Of a stretch of DNA of 27,391 bases, positions 6,574 through 14,301 are shown piece by piece. Positions within the stretch are counted from its first letter, which is position 1, and every line of letters begins with the position of its first letter. The position numbers were made by a program, and so were the translations under genes. The DNA is from a virus, in the IMG/VR virus record IMGVR_UViG_3300034159_000005, positions 1 through 27,391 of that record; one strand, written 5' to 3'. The notes below the pieces were generated by a model. It did not search any database and had not been told where the DNA came from. It saw only the letters and a list, made by a program, of their open reading frames with translations.

Positions 6574-7898
6574 CCATCCGCAGCATGCGCAATCCGCTGA
6601 TCTTCGACGCGGCGATCACGTCGAATTGGGCGATGGACGAGTCCGCCCTTCAGACTGTGATCGAGATCGCGGCGCGAGAGCATCAGATCACGCCGGAAGC
6701 CCTCGAAGCCTACCGGGCCGGGGAGCTTGATCGCGCCGAGCGCGCGACGGTGCGCGACGGCGTGGCGATCCTCAACGTCGATGGTCCGCTGTTCAAGCGC
6801 GCCAACCTGATGACCATGTTCTGCGGCGCGACCTCCTACGACGTGCTGCGGCGTGACCTTCAGGCCGCCCTCGATAACGCCTCCGTGCGCGCGATCCTGC
6901 TCAACATCCATTCGCCCGGCGGCGAAGCGGCCGGCACGTCCGAGCTTGCGCAGGCGATCTTCGACAATCGCGGAAAGAAACCGATCCATGCCTACGCAGG
7001 CGATCAGGCTGCATCTGCCGCTTACTGGATCGGGTCGGCCGCCGAGAAGTTCTGGATCGGTCCGGCGGCTGCGCTCGGCTCCATCGGTGTCCGCGCCGGC
7101 ATTCAGGACACGTCGGGCCGCGACGAAGCGCGCGGCGTCAAGAACTACGAGTTCGTGTCGTCGCAGTCGCCATTCAAGAAGATGGACCTGAGCAGCAAGC
7201 AGGGTCGCGACCGTGTGCAAGCGCGCGTCGATGCGATGGCCGCTGTGTTCGTCGAGACCGTCGCGAAGAACCGTGGCGTGTCGGTGGCGCATGTCCTCGA
7301 AGCATTCGGCAAGGGCGATGTCCTGATCGGCAAGGCGGCGATCGACGCCGGCATGGCCGATGGCTTCGGCACCTTCGAGTCCGTTCTCGCGAGCTTGGCT
7401 CGCGGCGAAGAGCCTGTGTCCCTGATGGGATACGTCAACCCGGCCGCAACCGGCCAACAAGAAGAGGTCGAAATGACTGACGAAGAGAAGGCCGCGTTCG
7501 AGGCGAAGATTCGCGCCGACGTGAAGGCGGAAACCGAAGCTGCGGCGAAGGCGGAAGCCGATGCCAGAGCGAAGGCCGAAGCGGAAGCGGCTGAAGCCGC
7601 CGCGTCCGATCCGCTCGCCGTCGAGCGCAAGCGCGTCGCCGACATCTTCGCCCTGACGCTGCCGGGATACGAAGAGGCTGCGCAGAAGGCGATCGAAACG
7701 GGCTCTTCGGCGCACGACTTCTCGGCGATGATCATCAGCACTGAGAAAGCGAAGCGTACCGAGCACGCCTCCGCTGTGAAGGAAGACACCGAAGCGAACG
7801 CGGAAGTGGCTCCCTCGACCGGCGCGGACAAGGCCACGGGCGACGACGCCGCAGTCACCGCAATTCTCGGCGCGTACAAGCTCGCGACCGGCAACTAA
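6570..7898 (+). CDS. S49 prohead protease with C-terminal scaffold region
   Basis: A 442-residue protein like lambda gpC. The N-terminal part (about 1-285) is an S49/SppA-type serine protease: LLNIHSPGGEAAG, catalytic Ser149 in DQAASAAYWIG, GSIGV, and Lys203 or Lys204 in SPFKKMDL as the expected general base. Residues about 302-442 are a charged, Ala/Glu/Lys-rich helix region expected to be the scaffold. The protein would guide capsid assembly and then process portal and scaffold inside the prohead. It overlaps the portal gene by ATGA. A nested start for the scaffold part lies at 7473 (separate entry). Confidence 0.92.
   Translation: MTIRSMRNPLIFDAAITSNWAMDESALQTVIEIAAREHQITPEALEAYRAGELDRAERATVRDGVAILNVDGPLFKRANLMTMFCGATSYDVLRRDLQAALDNASVRAILLNIHSPGGEAAGTSELAQAIFDNRGKKPIHAYAGDQAASAAYWIGSAAEKFWIGPAAALGSIGVRAGIQDTSGRDEARGVKNYEFVSSQSPFKKMDLSSKQGRDRVQARVDAMAAVFVETVAKNRGVSVAHVLEAFGKGDVLIGKAAIDAGMADGFGTFESVLASLARGEEPVSLMGYVNPAATGQQEEVEMTDEEKAAFEAKIRADVKAETEAAAKAEADARAKAEAEAAEAAASDPLAVERKRVADIFALTLPGYEEAAQKAIETGSSAHDFSAMIISTEKAKRTEHASAVKEDTEANAEVAPSTGADKATGDDAAVTAILGAYKLATGN
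7473..7898 (+). CDS. Nested scaffold protein, Nu3-like, in frame within the protease gene
   Basis: An in-frame ATG at 7473 (codon 302 of the protease gene) is preceded by AGAGG at 7463-7467 with 5-base spacing, a good internal ribosome site. Translation from it would give a 141-residue acidic, Ala/Glu-rich helical protein starting MTDEEKAAFEAKIRA. This matches the lambda C/Nu3 arrangement, in which the scaffold is made separately from the 3' part of the protease gene. The gene structure is seen; its use is inferred from the lambda family. Confidence 0.6.
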   Translation: MTDEEKAAFEAKIRADVKAETEAAAKAEADARAKAEAEAAEAAASDPLAVERKRVADIFALTLPGYEEAAQKAIETGSSAHDFSAMIISTEKAKRTEHASAVKEDTEANAEVAPSTGADKATGDDAAVTAILGAYKLATGN

Positions 7899-7908
7899 GG
7901 AGCCAACA

Positions 7909-8271
7909 GTGGCACACTTCAAGGACGAGGGCGCGTTCACGCCGAAGCAGTTCGTGCTGGGCCATCACCGCGCGCGCAAGGTCACGATCAAGTCCGGCGC
8001 CGGCAAGCTCGATGCCGCAACCGTGCTCGGCCAGATCACGGCCGACAAGAAGTACATCAAGTCGCTCGCCGCCGCGACCGATGGTTCGCAGGTCGTGGAT
8101 GCCATCCTGGCGGAAGATGTCGATGCGACTTCGGCGGATGTCGAAGCCATCGTCTACATCGCCGGCGAGTTCGATCAGGATGCGCTGATCCTCGGCGCCG
8201 GTCACACCCTCGGATCGATCGACGCGGCCTGCCGCGACAAGTCGATCTGGCTCGTCAAGCCGATGGGCTAG
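7909..8271 (+). CDS. Head decoration protein, lambda gpD family
   Basis: A 120-residue protein, close to lambda gpD (110). Typical pieces are a disordered N-terminus with DEGAFTPKQFV, then HHRARKVTIKSGAG, a GTVLGxIT-like VLGQITADKKY, and DVDATSADVEAIVYIAGEFDQDAL. Trimers of this family bind the threefold sites of the expanded capsid and stabilise it. The start is GTG at 7909 with a strong AAGGAG (7897-7902) spaced 6 bases, overlapping the protease stop. It sits between the protease and the major capsid gene, as in lambda. Confidence 0.88.
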   Translation: MAHFKDEGAFTPKQFVLGHHRARKVTIKSGAGKLDAATVLGQITADKKYIKSLAAATDGSQVVDAILAEDVDATSADVEAIVYIAGEFDQDALILGAGHTLGSIDAACRDKSIWLVKPMG

Positions 8272-8309
8272 CCGACACAACAACGCATCAACACGGAAAG
8301 CCCCATACC

Positions 8310-9368
8310 ATGGACTTGTTTAGCACCACCGCACTCAATCGTGTTGTCGAGGAAATGCCGCTCAACCCGGCGTTCTTCCTCAACACGTTCTTCACCACCG
8401 TCGAGACCTCGACCACCGAAGACGTGAAGTTCGACAAGGTCAAGGGCCGTCGCCTGATCACGCCGTTCGTCAGCCCCATCGTGGCCGGCAAGGTGATCCG
8501 TGAAGCCGGCTACGAGACCAAGTCGCTCGCGCCGGCCTACCTGAAGGACAAGCGCGTCTTCAAGCCGAGCGCGCAGTTCAAGCGCCGCGCCGGTGAGAAG
8601 ATCGGCGGCTCCCTGACCCCGGATCAGCGCCTCGCAGCGTCGGTCGCGTTCTCCATTTCCGAGCAGTTGCAGATGTGGACCCGGCGACTCGAAGTGATGT
8701 CCACTGAAGTCCTGCGTACCGGCAAGGCCATCCTCGAAGGCGACGACTATCCGCGCCAGGAGGTGGACTTCGGCCGCGACGCAGAACTGACCGTCGTCCT
8801 GACCGGCGCGGATCGGTGGGACAACGCCGCGATCAACCCGCTCAACGACATCGAAGAGTGGGGCCAGGCGATCTTCGACCATTCGAGCCTCGTCTGCCGC
8901 GACGTGTTCATGGCGAGCGATGTGTGGAAGACCATCCGTGCCAAGATGGCCGGTCCGGACAGCGACGCGGTCGCCAAGTCGATGCGCCTTCAGATCGACC
9001 GCACTGCGAACGCCCTGACCATCGCGCGCGCGGAACTCGGCCCGATCGTCGTCACGCCCGGCGTGCGGCTGGTCGCGGTGTTCGGCGAGTACCGTCTGTG
9101 GGTCCATGCCGACAAGTACACCGACCCGCTGACGGGCCTCGATACCGACGTGCTCCCGGCCGGTGAGGTCGTCATGGCGTCGCGCGAGATCGAGGGGGTC
9201 CGGCACTTCGGTGCGATCCTCGACCTGAAGGCCGGCATTCAGGCCCGCGACTTCTTCGTGAAGTCCTGGGAAGAGGAAGACCCGAGCGTTCGCTACATCC
9301 TCGGTCAGTCGGCTCCGCTGATCGCGCCGTATCGCGCGAACGGCACGCTGGGCGCGAAGGTGCGCTGA
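8310..9368 (+). CDS. Major capsid protein, lambda gpE family
   Basis: A 352-residue protein of the gpE family (lambda gpE is 341). Recognisable segments are NPAFFLNTFF, the DVKFDKVKGRRLITPFV block, RREAGYETKSLAPAYLK-like REAGYETKSLAPAYLK, the internal YPRQEVDFGRDAEL, and the C-terminal AGEVVMASREIEGVRHFGA. It builds the icosahedral shell with the HK97 fold. The 38-base gap before it has a GGAAAG (8295-8300) spaced 9 bases and is one of the few gaps without the recurrent dyad motif, so it is probably co-transcribed with the decoration gene. Its stop overlaps the next ATG by one base. Confidence 0.92.
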   Translation: MDLFSTTALNRVVEEMPLNPAFFLNTFFTTVETSTTEDVKFDKVKGRRLITPFVSPIVAGKVIREAGYETKSLAPAYLKDKRVFKPSAQFKRRAGEKIGGSLTPDQRLAASVAFSISEQLQMWTRRLEVMSTEVLRTGKAILEGDDYPRQEVDFGRDAELTVVLTGADRWDNAAINPLNDIEEWGQAIFDHSSLVCRDVFMASDVWKTIRAKMAGPDSDAVAKSMRLQIDRTANALTIARAELGPIVVTPGVRLVAVFGEYRLWVHADKYTDPLTGLDTDVLPAGEVVMASREIEGVRHFGAILDLKAGIQARDFFVKSWEEEDPSVRYILGQSAPLIAPYRANGTLGAKVR

Positions 9369-9838
9369 TGCCCATCTATAAGGGCCTCGTAACGATCAAG
9401 CGTGACGGGCGGTATCACCCGCCCGGCTCGCTGCACGATCTGAGCGAAGATGAAGCGAAGGGTCTCGGCCCTTCGCGCATCGTCCTCGCGCCGGATCAGG
9501 TTGCGGCCACCGCCGCGATTGCTCTCGAGTCCGTCTGCCTTCCGGTCGGCGAGACCAACGCCGGCATGCCCGCCGGCTCCGAGTCCGCTGGGGACGCCCC
9601 CAGCGACGCGCCGCCCTCTGTCGTTGTTTCTCCCGACGACGAACAGAAGGGCGGCGCGAGTGATCGTATCGCGGACATCAAGGCCGCATTCGATCTGCTC
9701 GACGCGGAGAGGGACTACTTCAAGTCCGGCAAGCGCGCGGGCAAGCCGAAGCAGAAGCCGGTCGAAGAGATTGTTGGCTTCGACGTGAGCGACGGCGATA
9801 TCGACGCGGCGCTCGCGCTGCGCGACGCGGGTCTGTAA
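9368..9838 (+). CDS. Head connector-type protein with DUF7210-like N-terminus
   Basis: A 156-residue protein. The N-terminal 40 residues (GLVTIKRDGRYHPPG, then HDLSEDEAKGL) match a short domain common downstream of capsid genes in Mu-like and related phages (DUF7210, Mu gp35 type). The middle, about 60-95, is rich in Pro, Ala, Ser and Gly and looks like a flexible linker. The C-terminus has a helix (ADIKAAFDLLDAERDYF) and a basic stretch (KRAGKPKQKP), then an acidic end. In relatives this position is filled by head completion factors. The start overlaps the capsid stop by one base. An 8-bp inverted repeat (9455-9476) lies in the coding region. Confidence 0.6.
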   Translation: MPIYKGLVTIKRDGRYHPPGSLHDLSEDEAKGLGPSRIVLAPDQVAATAAIALESVCLPVGETNAGMPAGSESAGDAPSDAPPSVVVSPDDEQKGGASDRIADIKAAFDLLDAERDYFKSGKRAGKPKQKPVEEIVGFDVSDGDIDAALALRDAGL

Positions 9839-10194
9839 TGCCGGTCGAGACCGAGCAAGACAGGCTGACCTTCCTCAACCCCGACGAGTTCGGGGTTGAG
9901 GCCATCTACGTCTCCCGCAAGCCGGGAGCGGAGCCGACGCCAATCCCCGGCGTGTTCGATGATCAGGGTCACGACTTCAATCCGAACCGCTGGAACGGCA
10001 CCGAGTATCAGATGCAGAACGGCGCTCACATCGTGTCGACCGCGCCGACATTCACTTGCCGCACGTCCGACCTCGTTGATGGCGGCCGGAAGAACGAACG
10101 ACTGACTATCAACGGCACCCTCTACAAGATTCATGAAAAATTGCCGGACGGCACTGGCTTCACCAAGCTCGTCCTGATGGCGGACGACGAATAA
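9838..10194 (+). CDS. Head-tail joining protein, lambda gpFII-like
   Basis: A 118-residue beta-rich protein, close in size to lambda gpFII (117). The order FLNPDEFGVEAIYV, then PIPGVFDDQGHDF, then STAPTFTCRTSDL, then GTLYKIHEKLPDGTGFTKLVL, fits the Phage_attach family. In that family it forms the ring between head and tail; expected partners are gpW and the tail terminator. The gene overlaps its neighbour by one base. A perfect 12-bp inverted repeat with a 5-base loop lies 35 bases into the gene (9873-9901), which is unusual (separate entry). Confidence 0.72.
   Translation: MPVETEQDRLTFLNPDEFGVEAIYVSRKPGAEPTPIPGVFDDQGHDFNPNRWNGTEYQMQNGAHIVSTAPTFTCRTSDLVDGGRKNERLTINGTLYKIHEKLPDGTGFTKLVLMADDE
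9873..9901 (+). other. Perfect 12-bp hairpin inside the gpFII-like gene
   Basis: The arms CCTCAACCCCGA (9873-9884) and TCGGGGTTGAGG (9890-9901) are exact reverse complements with a 5-base loop, CGAGT. The stem has 8 GC pairs of 12, so the mRNA hairpin should be very stable. It lies within codons 12-22, just after the start region. No T tract follows, so it is not a standard terminator. It may slow ribosomes, protect upstream capsid mRNA, or be a chance consequence of the encoded peptide. Confidence 0.5.
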
Positions 10195-10195
10195 T

Positions 10196-10726
10196 ATGGC
10201 GCATCCCCGCAAGGTCATCCGGCAGGCGGTCAGAGACCGGCTTGCTCAAACGGTTGCACCCGGCGTGTACCGCACTGCCGCGCAGAACCGCGTGTATGCA
10301 AGCCGGCTTGCGCCCGTCTCTGAGGAAGAACTGCGAGAGGATGGTCCGGCGATCCTCATCTATGCGCGCATGGAGAAGTCGCACGCCGAGAAGGACTATG
10401 GCATTCAAGGCGATGCTACGACCGTTGAGCGCGAACTGTTACTCGTCACGGAGGCCATGCTACTCGGCGGCGACACCGTCGATGACCGACTCGACGACAT
10501 CGCGGAAGAAATGGAGGCCGCATTCAACGATTTCGTGATTCCGGGCTGCGAGTCGGCGCGCATCCGCCTGATCGAATCCGACATCGATCTCGTCACCGAG
10601 AACGTGAAACGGCCCATCGGCTGTATCGGTCTCGTCTGGCAGATCAACTATCGCACCGAGTGGCGCGCGCGCTCCAATATCGACAATTTTGACCAGAGCA
10701 TGGCTGACTTCTTGGCGGGGCGCTAG
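10196..10726 (+). CDS. Probable tail terminator or tail completion protein
   Basis: A 176-residue protein. Its order is an N-terminal helix (RKVIRQAVRDRLAQ), a YAS/IYARME strand region, ERELLLVTEAML, a helical GDTVDDRLDDIAEEMEAAF, then strands ending in CIGLVWQINYRTEWRA. This alternation, with an L-x2-I-x2-x-ME helix between strands, is common to gpU-like tail terminators that cap the tube. I recognise no exact family, so the name rests on fold pattern and on the position between the head-joining gene and the spike gene. Only one base separates it from the previous stop and two from the next start. Confidence 0.55.
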   Translation: MAHPRKVIRQAVRDRLAQTVAPGVYRTAAQNRVYASRLAPVSEEELREDGPAILIYARMEKSHAEKDYGIQGDATTVERELLLVTEAMLLGGDTVDDRLDDIAEEMEAAFNDFVIPGCESARIRLIESDIDLVTENVKRPIGCIGLVWQINYRTEWRARSNIDNFDQSMADFLAGR

Positions 10727-10728
10727 GC

Positions 10729-11439
10729 ATGGTGAAGTTCCTGCGCAACCCCGCCGGCACCGGCGGCGTGAGCGACCCTGAAGCGGCCGACATCGACCGC
10801 CGCGCACAGGACGTTGTGAAATTCGGCCGCATCAAGAAGGTCGACTACAAGCGGAAGCCGCCAGCCTATCGCGTCGAGATCGGCGACGAAAAGGACGAGG
10901 ACAACTACATCCTGACTGACTGGCTCCCGGCGACCGGCGCGCGCGCCAAGGGCGACCGCGAGACGCACTACCTCGAAGAAGGCGAAAAGGTCGCACTTCT
11001 TTGCGAGGGCGGCGAACTTGCGACGGCCTATGTCATGCCCGCAGGACAGTACACCGAAGAGGACGAAGAGAAGGAAACGACCGACAAGGCCGGCGTATGG
11101 CGGAAGGTGTTCAAGGACAAGGGTGAAATCTCCTACGACCGGGAGAATCACGCCTGGACGATTGACGGCACCAAGGACGGCAATGTCACGATCAAAGCTG
11201 GTGGGTGCGAGATCATCATGAAGGACGGCAAGATCACGCTGAAGGGCAAGGTCGTGCTCGTCGATGCGAGTGAGAAGTTCGAGTCGAAGACCGACAAATC
11301 GCACCACACGGTCAACACCGAGTTCAAGACGGCTGGTGATGGCAAGACCTACCTCGGGCTCGACGACGTGTCTGAGAAGGTGGACATCAAGGTAACGACC
11401 GAAGCCGGTCCGGCAAAGAAGGTCTTCGCGAAGGCGTAG
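10729..11439 (+). CDS. Baseplate spike protein, P2 gpV-like
   Basis: A 236-residue protein. The N-terminal OB-fold has VKFGRIKKVDYKRKPPAYRVEIG, then TDWLPATGARAKGDRETHYLEEGEKVALLCEGGELATAYVMPA in the order seen in P2 gpV. The C-terminal half has short repeated beta units (GNVTIKAGGCEIIMKDGKITLKG), as expected for a trimeric beta-helix needle, with an SHH near the tip that could recall the metal-binding HxH of P2 gpV, though the spacing differs. In P2 this protein is the membrane-piercing spike. It opens the baseplate block. The next gap holds motif copy 3. Confidence 0.88.
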   Translation: MVKFLRNPAGTGGVSDPEAADIDRRAQDVVKFGRIKKVDYKRKPPAYRVEIGDEKDEDNYILTDWLPATGARAKGDRETHYLEEGEKVALLCEGGELATAYVMPAGQYTEEDEEKETTDKAGVWRKVFKDKGEISYDRENHAWTIDGTKDGNVTIKAGGCEIIMKDGKITLKGKVVLVDASEKFESKTDKSHHTVNTEFKTAGDGKTYLGLDDVSEKVDIKVTTEAGPAKKVFAKA

Positions 11440-11448
11440 CTAAAGGGC

Positions 11449-11461
11449 TATCGAAGCGGTC
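11449..11461 (+). promoter_or_regulatory. Recurrent intergenic dyad motif, copy 3
   Basis: Reads TATCGAAGCGGTC, followed by TGTC. It lies 9 bases after the stop of the spike gene and 36 bases before the ATG of the gp25-like gene. ATCG and CGGT pair with one G-U if read as RNA. Confidence 0.6.
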
Positions 11462-11497
11462 TGTCACTGTCTCGCTTGACGCGGCACGGTGCGCCTT

Positions 11498-11914
11498 ATG
11501 GCGACTATCAACCGATTCACCGGCGCGACGATCGAAGGCATCGACGATGTCTGGCAATCGATTGGCACCATTCTGAGCACGGCTGTGGCGTCGTTGGTGA
11601 TGGCGCGCGACCTCGGATCGGTCATGCCGCGCTTGGTTGATCGCGCCGTGTCGCAGATCACCGTGATCGAGTTCTATGCCGCTGTGCCGGAAGCAATCAA
11701 TCGCATCAACCCCGAGACGTTGATGGCGGAAGAGCCGCGCTTCCGCATCGTCCAAATGACGATCGGCGATATGACCTCGGAGGGCCATCTGACCCTCGAT
11801 GTCGAGGGCATCTACTATCCTCGCGGTCATCTCGGCGACTATTCCGAAGCGCGCGACGCGCGTGGCAGCGTCGTTATTTCGAACAACAATGTCGTCACCG
11901 GGAGCTATGTCTGA
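11498..11914 (+). CDS. Baseplate wedge protein, P2 gpW / gp25 family
   Basis: A 138-residue protein. Family features are the N-terminal GATIEGIDDVWQSIGTILST, the key RDLGSVMPRLVD segment (matching R-x-FGS-x-LP in the family) and IEFYAAVPEAINRINPE. In contractile tails gp25-like proteins join the sheath to the baseplate wedge. The ATG at 11498 is chosen; a GTG three codons earlier gives a poorer start. The preceding 58-base gap carries motif copy 3 and no clear Shine-Dalgarno. The stop overlaps the next ATG by one base. Confidence 0.9.
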   Translation: MATINRFTGATIEGIDDVWQSIGTILSTAVASLVMARDLGSVMPRLVDRAVSQITVIEFYAAVPEAINRINPETLMAEEPRFRIVQMTIGDMTSEGHLTLDVEGIYYPRGHLGDYSEARDARGSVVISNNNVVTGSYV

Positions 11915-12768
11915 TGGACGCCCCGCTTCCGAAACTCTCCCTCCCCGTCATCGAGCGCGAGGATGATTTCCAGCCCCTTTTCGACGCTCGTTTGACGCAG
12001 ATGCGCGGTCTCATGGAGACGGCCGGCTTCGATTGGGATACGTGGATGTTGCGTTCGGACCCGATCAACAACATCTGCCGCCACGCGGCCTACGGCGACC
12101 TGCTGTATGCACAGTCGCTCAACGACACGTTCCGCGCGACGCTGCTCGATTTTGGTCAAGGCGCGGACTTGGTCGCGCAGGGCTCCGATTGGGATTTGGC
12201 GCCGTTCGCAGGCGAGTCGATGGATGACTTTCGCCGTCGCCTGCGCGAGCGCAAGAAGGGTCAGGGCGGCTTCACCGACAACTGGTACAAGCGCCACGCT
12301 TTCAATGCCGATCCGCGCGTGGCAGATGTTGGCGTGGCCGGCGACGGCCGGGGCGGCGTCAACGTCTCGATCCTTTCGACGGAGGATGGCGGCGTTGCGA
12401 GCGACGATCTGCTCGCAGTGGTCGCATCTGCTCTGAATGATCCGCTCGTCCTGGGCGACAACGATCACGTCAATGTCGTTCGCGCTGTGATCCGCGTCGT
12501 CAACGTCGAGGCCGATCTGTGGCTTCTGCCCGAAGCACCCGACGATGAATACCAGAAGGCGGAAGATCGCCTGAAGACCGAGTTCGCCGCAGCGCGTCGG
12601 CTCGGATGGGACTTTACCGGCGACTTCGTCATCGCGGCCCTTCGCACTTCCGGCGTTCGGCGCATCAAGATGCTCACGCCGGCCGCTGATGATCATGAGG
12701 CCGTTGCGGCGAATGAGGCTGTGGCGCTCGGAACGATCAGGATCAATCGCAAGGGTCGGGCTTACTGA
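11914..12768 (+). CDS. Baseplate wedge protein, P2 gpJ family
   Basis: A 284-residue protein, slightly shorter than P2 gpJ (302). It shows the family's N-terminal LSLPVIEREDDFQPLFDARL, then WDTWMLRSDPINNICRHAAYGDLLYAQSLND, the QGADLVAQGSDWDLAPF block followed by the DDFRRRLRERKKGQ helix, and the C-terminal RRLGWDFTGDFVIAAL. It forms part of the baseplate wedge and controls contraction. It is coupled to both neighbours by one-base stop/start overlaps. Near its 3' end, CTCGGAACGATC (12727-12738) resembles the recurrent dyad motif, 29 bases before the next start. Confidence 0.9.
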   Translation: MDAPLPKLSLPVIEREDDFQPLFDARLTQMRGLMETAGFDWDTWMLRSDPINNICRHAAYGDLLYAQSLNDTFRATLLDFGQGADLVAQGSDWDLAPFAGESMDDFRRRLRERKKGQGGFTDNWYKRHAFNADPRVADVGVAGDGRGGVNVSILSTEDGGVASDDLLAVVASALNDPLVLGDNDHVNVVRAVIRVVNVEADLWLLPEAPDDEYQKAEDRLKTEFAAARRLGWDFTGDFVIAALRTSGVRRIKMLTPAADDHEAVAANEAVALGTIRINRKGRAY

Positions 12769-13619
12769 TGGCCGACCTGATTGATATCGTACCGCGCAAT
12801 CAAACGCCGCTGGGCCGCGCAGCCGTGCAGGTGGCGGACTCGCGGGCTCGCCATCGCGAGTTTGTGCAGTCGATTGTCGATGTGCGCTATCTCGATGTGA
12901 TCCCGGCCAACATCCTGCCGTGGTTGCTGCGCCATTGGGGCCTTGAGGACGCGGCGGCGTTCATGCCCGACCATCAGCGCCTCTATCGCGATGGAAAGCG
13001 CTGGCAGACCGCCCGTGGGCGCGTGGATGCCTACCAGATCATTTTCGACTGGCTGGCCCTCAATGGCGTTTATGAACGCGGCGACCACGGCGACGAACGC
13101 TGGGGGCTGTTCCAAGTCGGCCTCGACGCTGAGCCGACGTTCGATGAACTGTTCAACCTGATTGGTCTCACCGACCTCTCCAAGCGCGCGTCAAGCGTAT
13201 TGGGACGCGTCTACGGCGGATACGACATCCGGCCGATGCGCCTCGATATGATGCGCCTTGATGGAGCCCTGCTCGACGATTGGTCGGGCGTCTACCTCGA
13301 TGGCATCGCGCCGAAACTCTCGTTCGGACGGCAGCACGGCCAAGAGATCGACTTCGGCACGCACATTGCCGGTGGCAGCGTCGGAATGATCTCAGGCACC
13401 GCTCGCTTCGAGGAAGGCTTCGTCCTCGATCGCTCGCCGCTCGATGGCGAAACCCTTGAGCCGTCAGTGGTTGCAATCCAGGCGTCTCTCTCTGGCGAAA
13501 CCATCGACCTCGCCGACGATGTTCTGATGCCGTGGCCGAACGGCCGCTGGCCGTCCGTTTCTTGGTCAGACTTTGAACCTTTCACCATCTATGGAGGCCC
13601 CAATGGCACTTCTGGTTAA
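12768..13619 (+). CDS. Baseplate/tail protein, P2 gpI-like, extended
   Basis: A 283-residue protein. The N-terminal half fits the Tail_P2_I family: RHREFVQSIVDVRYLDVIPANILPWLLRHWGLED, then the KRWQTARGRVDAYQIIFDWL helix. P2 gpI is 176 residues, so about 100 residues are extra; these include KRASSVLGRVYGGYDIRPMRLD, a beta-like block with FGTHIAGGSV, and an aromatic C-terminus. In P2 gpI links baseplate and tail fibres, so the extension may fit this phage's own fibre cassette, which follows directly. The end overlaps the next gene by 17 bases. Confidence 0.82.
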   Translation: MADLIDIVPRNQTPLGRAAVQVADSRARHREFVQSIVDVRYLDVIPANILPWLLRHWGLEDAAAFMPDHQRLYRDGKRWQTARGRVDAYQIIFDWLALNGVYERGDHGDERWGLFQVGLDAEPTFDELFNLIGLTDLSKRASSVLGRVYGGYDIRPMRLDMMRLDGALLDDWSGVYLDGIAPKLSFGRQHGQEIDFGTHIAGGSVGMISGTARFEEGFVLDRSPLDGETLEPSVVAIQASLSGETIDLADDVLMPWPNGRWPSVSWSDFEPFTIYGGPNGTSG

Positions 13620-14301
13620 TAGCGGGCGCGCCGGCATGGCATCCGCACTCAAGGCCCGTGCGATGTACTTCGCGTGGGGACGTGGCGCTGCGTGGTGGGG
13701 CCAGACGGATGTCAAAAACAAGACGTTCGCTGGATCGCCGGAACGCTTCACGCTGGATCATTCGCCGGTCGAGTTGCTGACCGTTTCCGACCCGAATAGT
13801 TCGCAGGTCTACCAAGCGCCGACTGACTACGTGTTCGATCCCAATTCCGGCGTCGTGACGCGCGTGAACGGTGGCGGAATTGCACCCGGCTCGACCGTGC
13901 AGGCGCAGGCTGTCTATGGCACCACGGCGCTCGGCTCTGCCGAGACCACTCTGGTGAGTGAGGTAGGCCGTCGCGTCGCGTCGAGCGTCGAGTTCGTAGT
14001 GCCCGACCCGAACGGAAACATCTACACGCCCGGCGGCGAGCGTTGGACTGTCTCGATCACGCCGACGCGCCATCTCTATGTCGCTGTGCAATTCGATTTC
14101 CTCGAAGCCGCAGACGAGACGATTCGCGAAGTCGGCATCTTCGTCGATGCCGTTCGCGCCGAAGGCGTGCCTGAAGGGCAACTGTACTTGACTCCCGAAG
14201 AGGTCGCCGAACCCGGATACTTGCTCTTGCTCGATCGCTTCGCCGGCATCCCTCGGTCCCCGAGTTCTCGGCAGGGCTTCTCTTACGTTTTGGTGATCTA
14301 A
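13603..14301 (+). CDS. Tail-associated structural protein, unknown family
   Basis: A 232-residue protein, mainly beta-like. It starts at ATG 13603 with GGAGG at 13593-13597 spaced 5 bases, inside the end of the gpI-like gene; an upstream TTG at 13573 is rejected. The N-terminus has MYFAWGRGAAWWG, followed by VYQAPTDYVFDPNSGVV and a later ETIREVGIFVDA with YLLLLDRFAGIPRS. The last pieces resemble the 'EVGIF...G.LL...F.......Q' pattern of phage tail-collar and fibre-attachment proteins, but I do not name a family. It lies between gpI and the DUF4815 gene, so a role in joining the baseplate to the fibre cassette is likely. Confidence 0.55.
   Translation: MALLVNSGRAGMASALKARAMYFAWGRGAAWWGQTDVKNKTFAGSPERFTLDHSPVELLTVSDPNSSQVYQAPTDYVFDPNSGVVTRVNGGGIAPGSTVQAQAVYGTTALGSAETTLVSEVGRRVASSVEFVVPDPNGNIYTPGGERWTVSITPTRHLYVAVQFDFLEAADETIREVGIFVDAVRAEGVPEGQLYLTPEEVAEPGYLLLLDRFAGIPRSPSSRQGFSYVLVI

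Noticed and set aside
9455-9476. 8-bp inverted repeat (GCGAAGGG / CCCTTCGC) in the connector gene
   Set aside because: An 8-bp match with a 6-base loop in GC-rich coding DNA is expected by chance often enough that I do not call a function.
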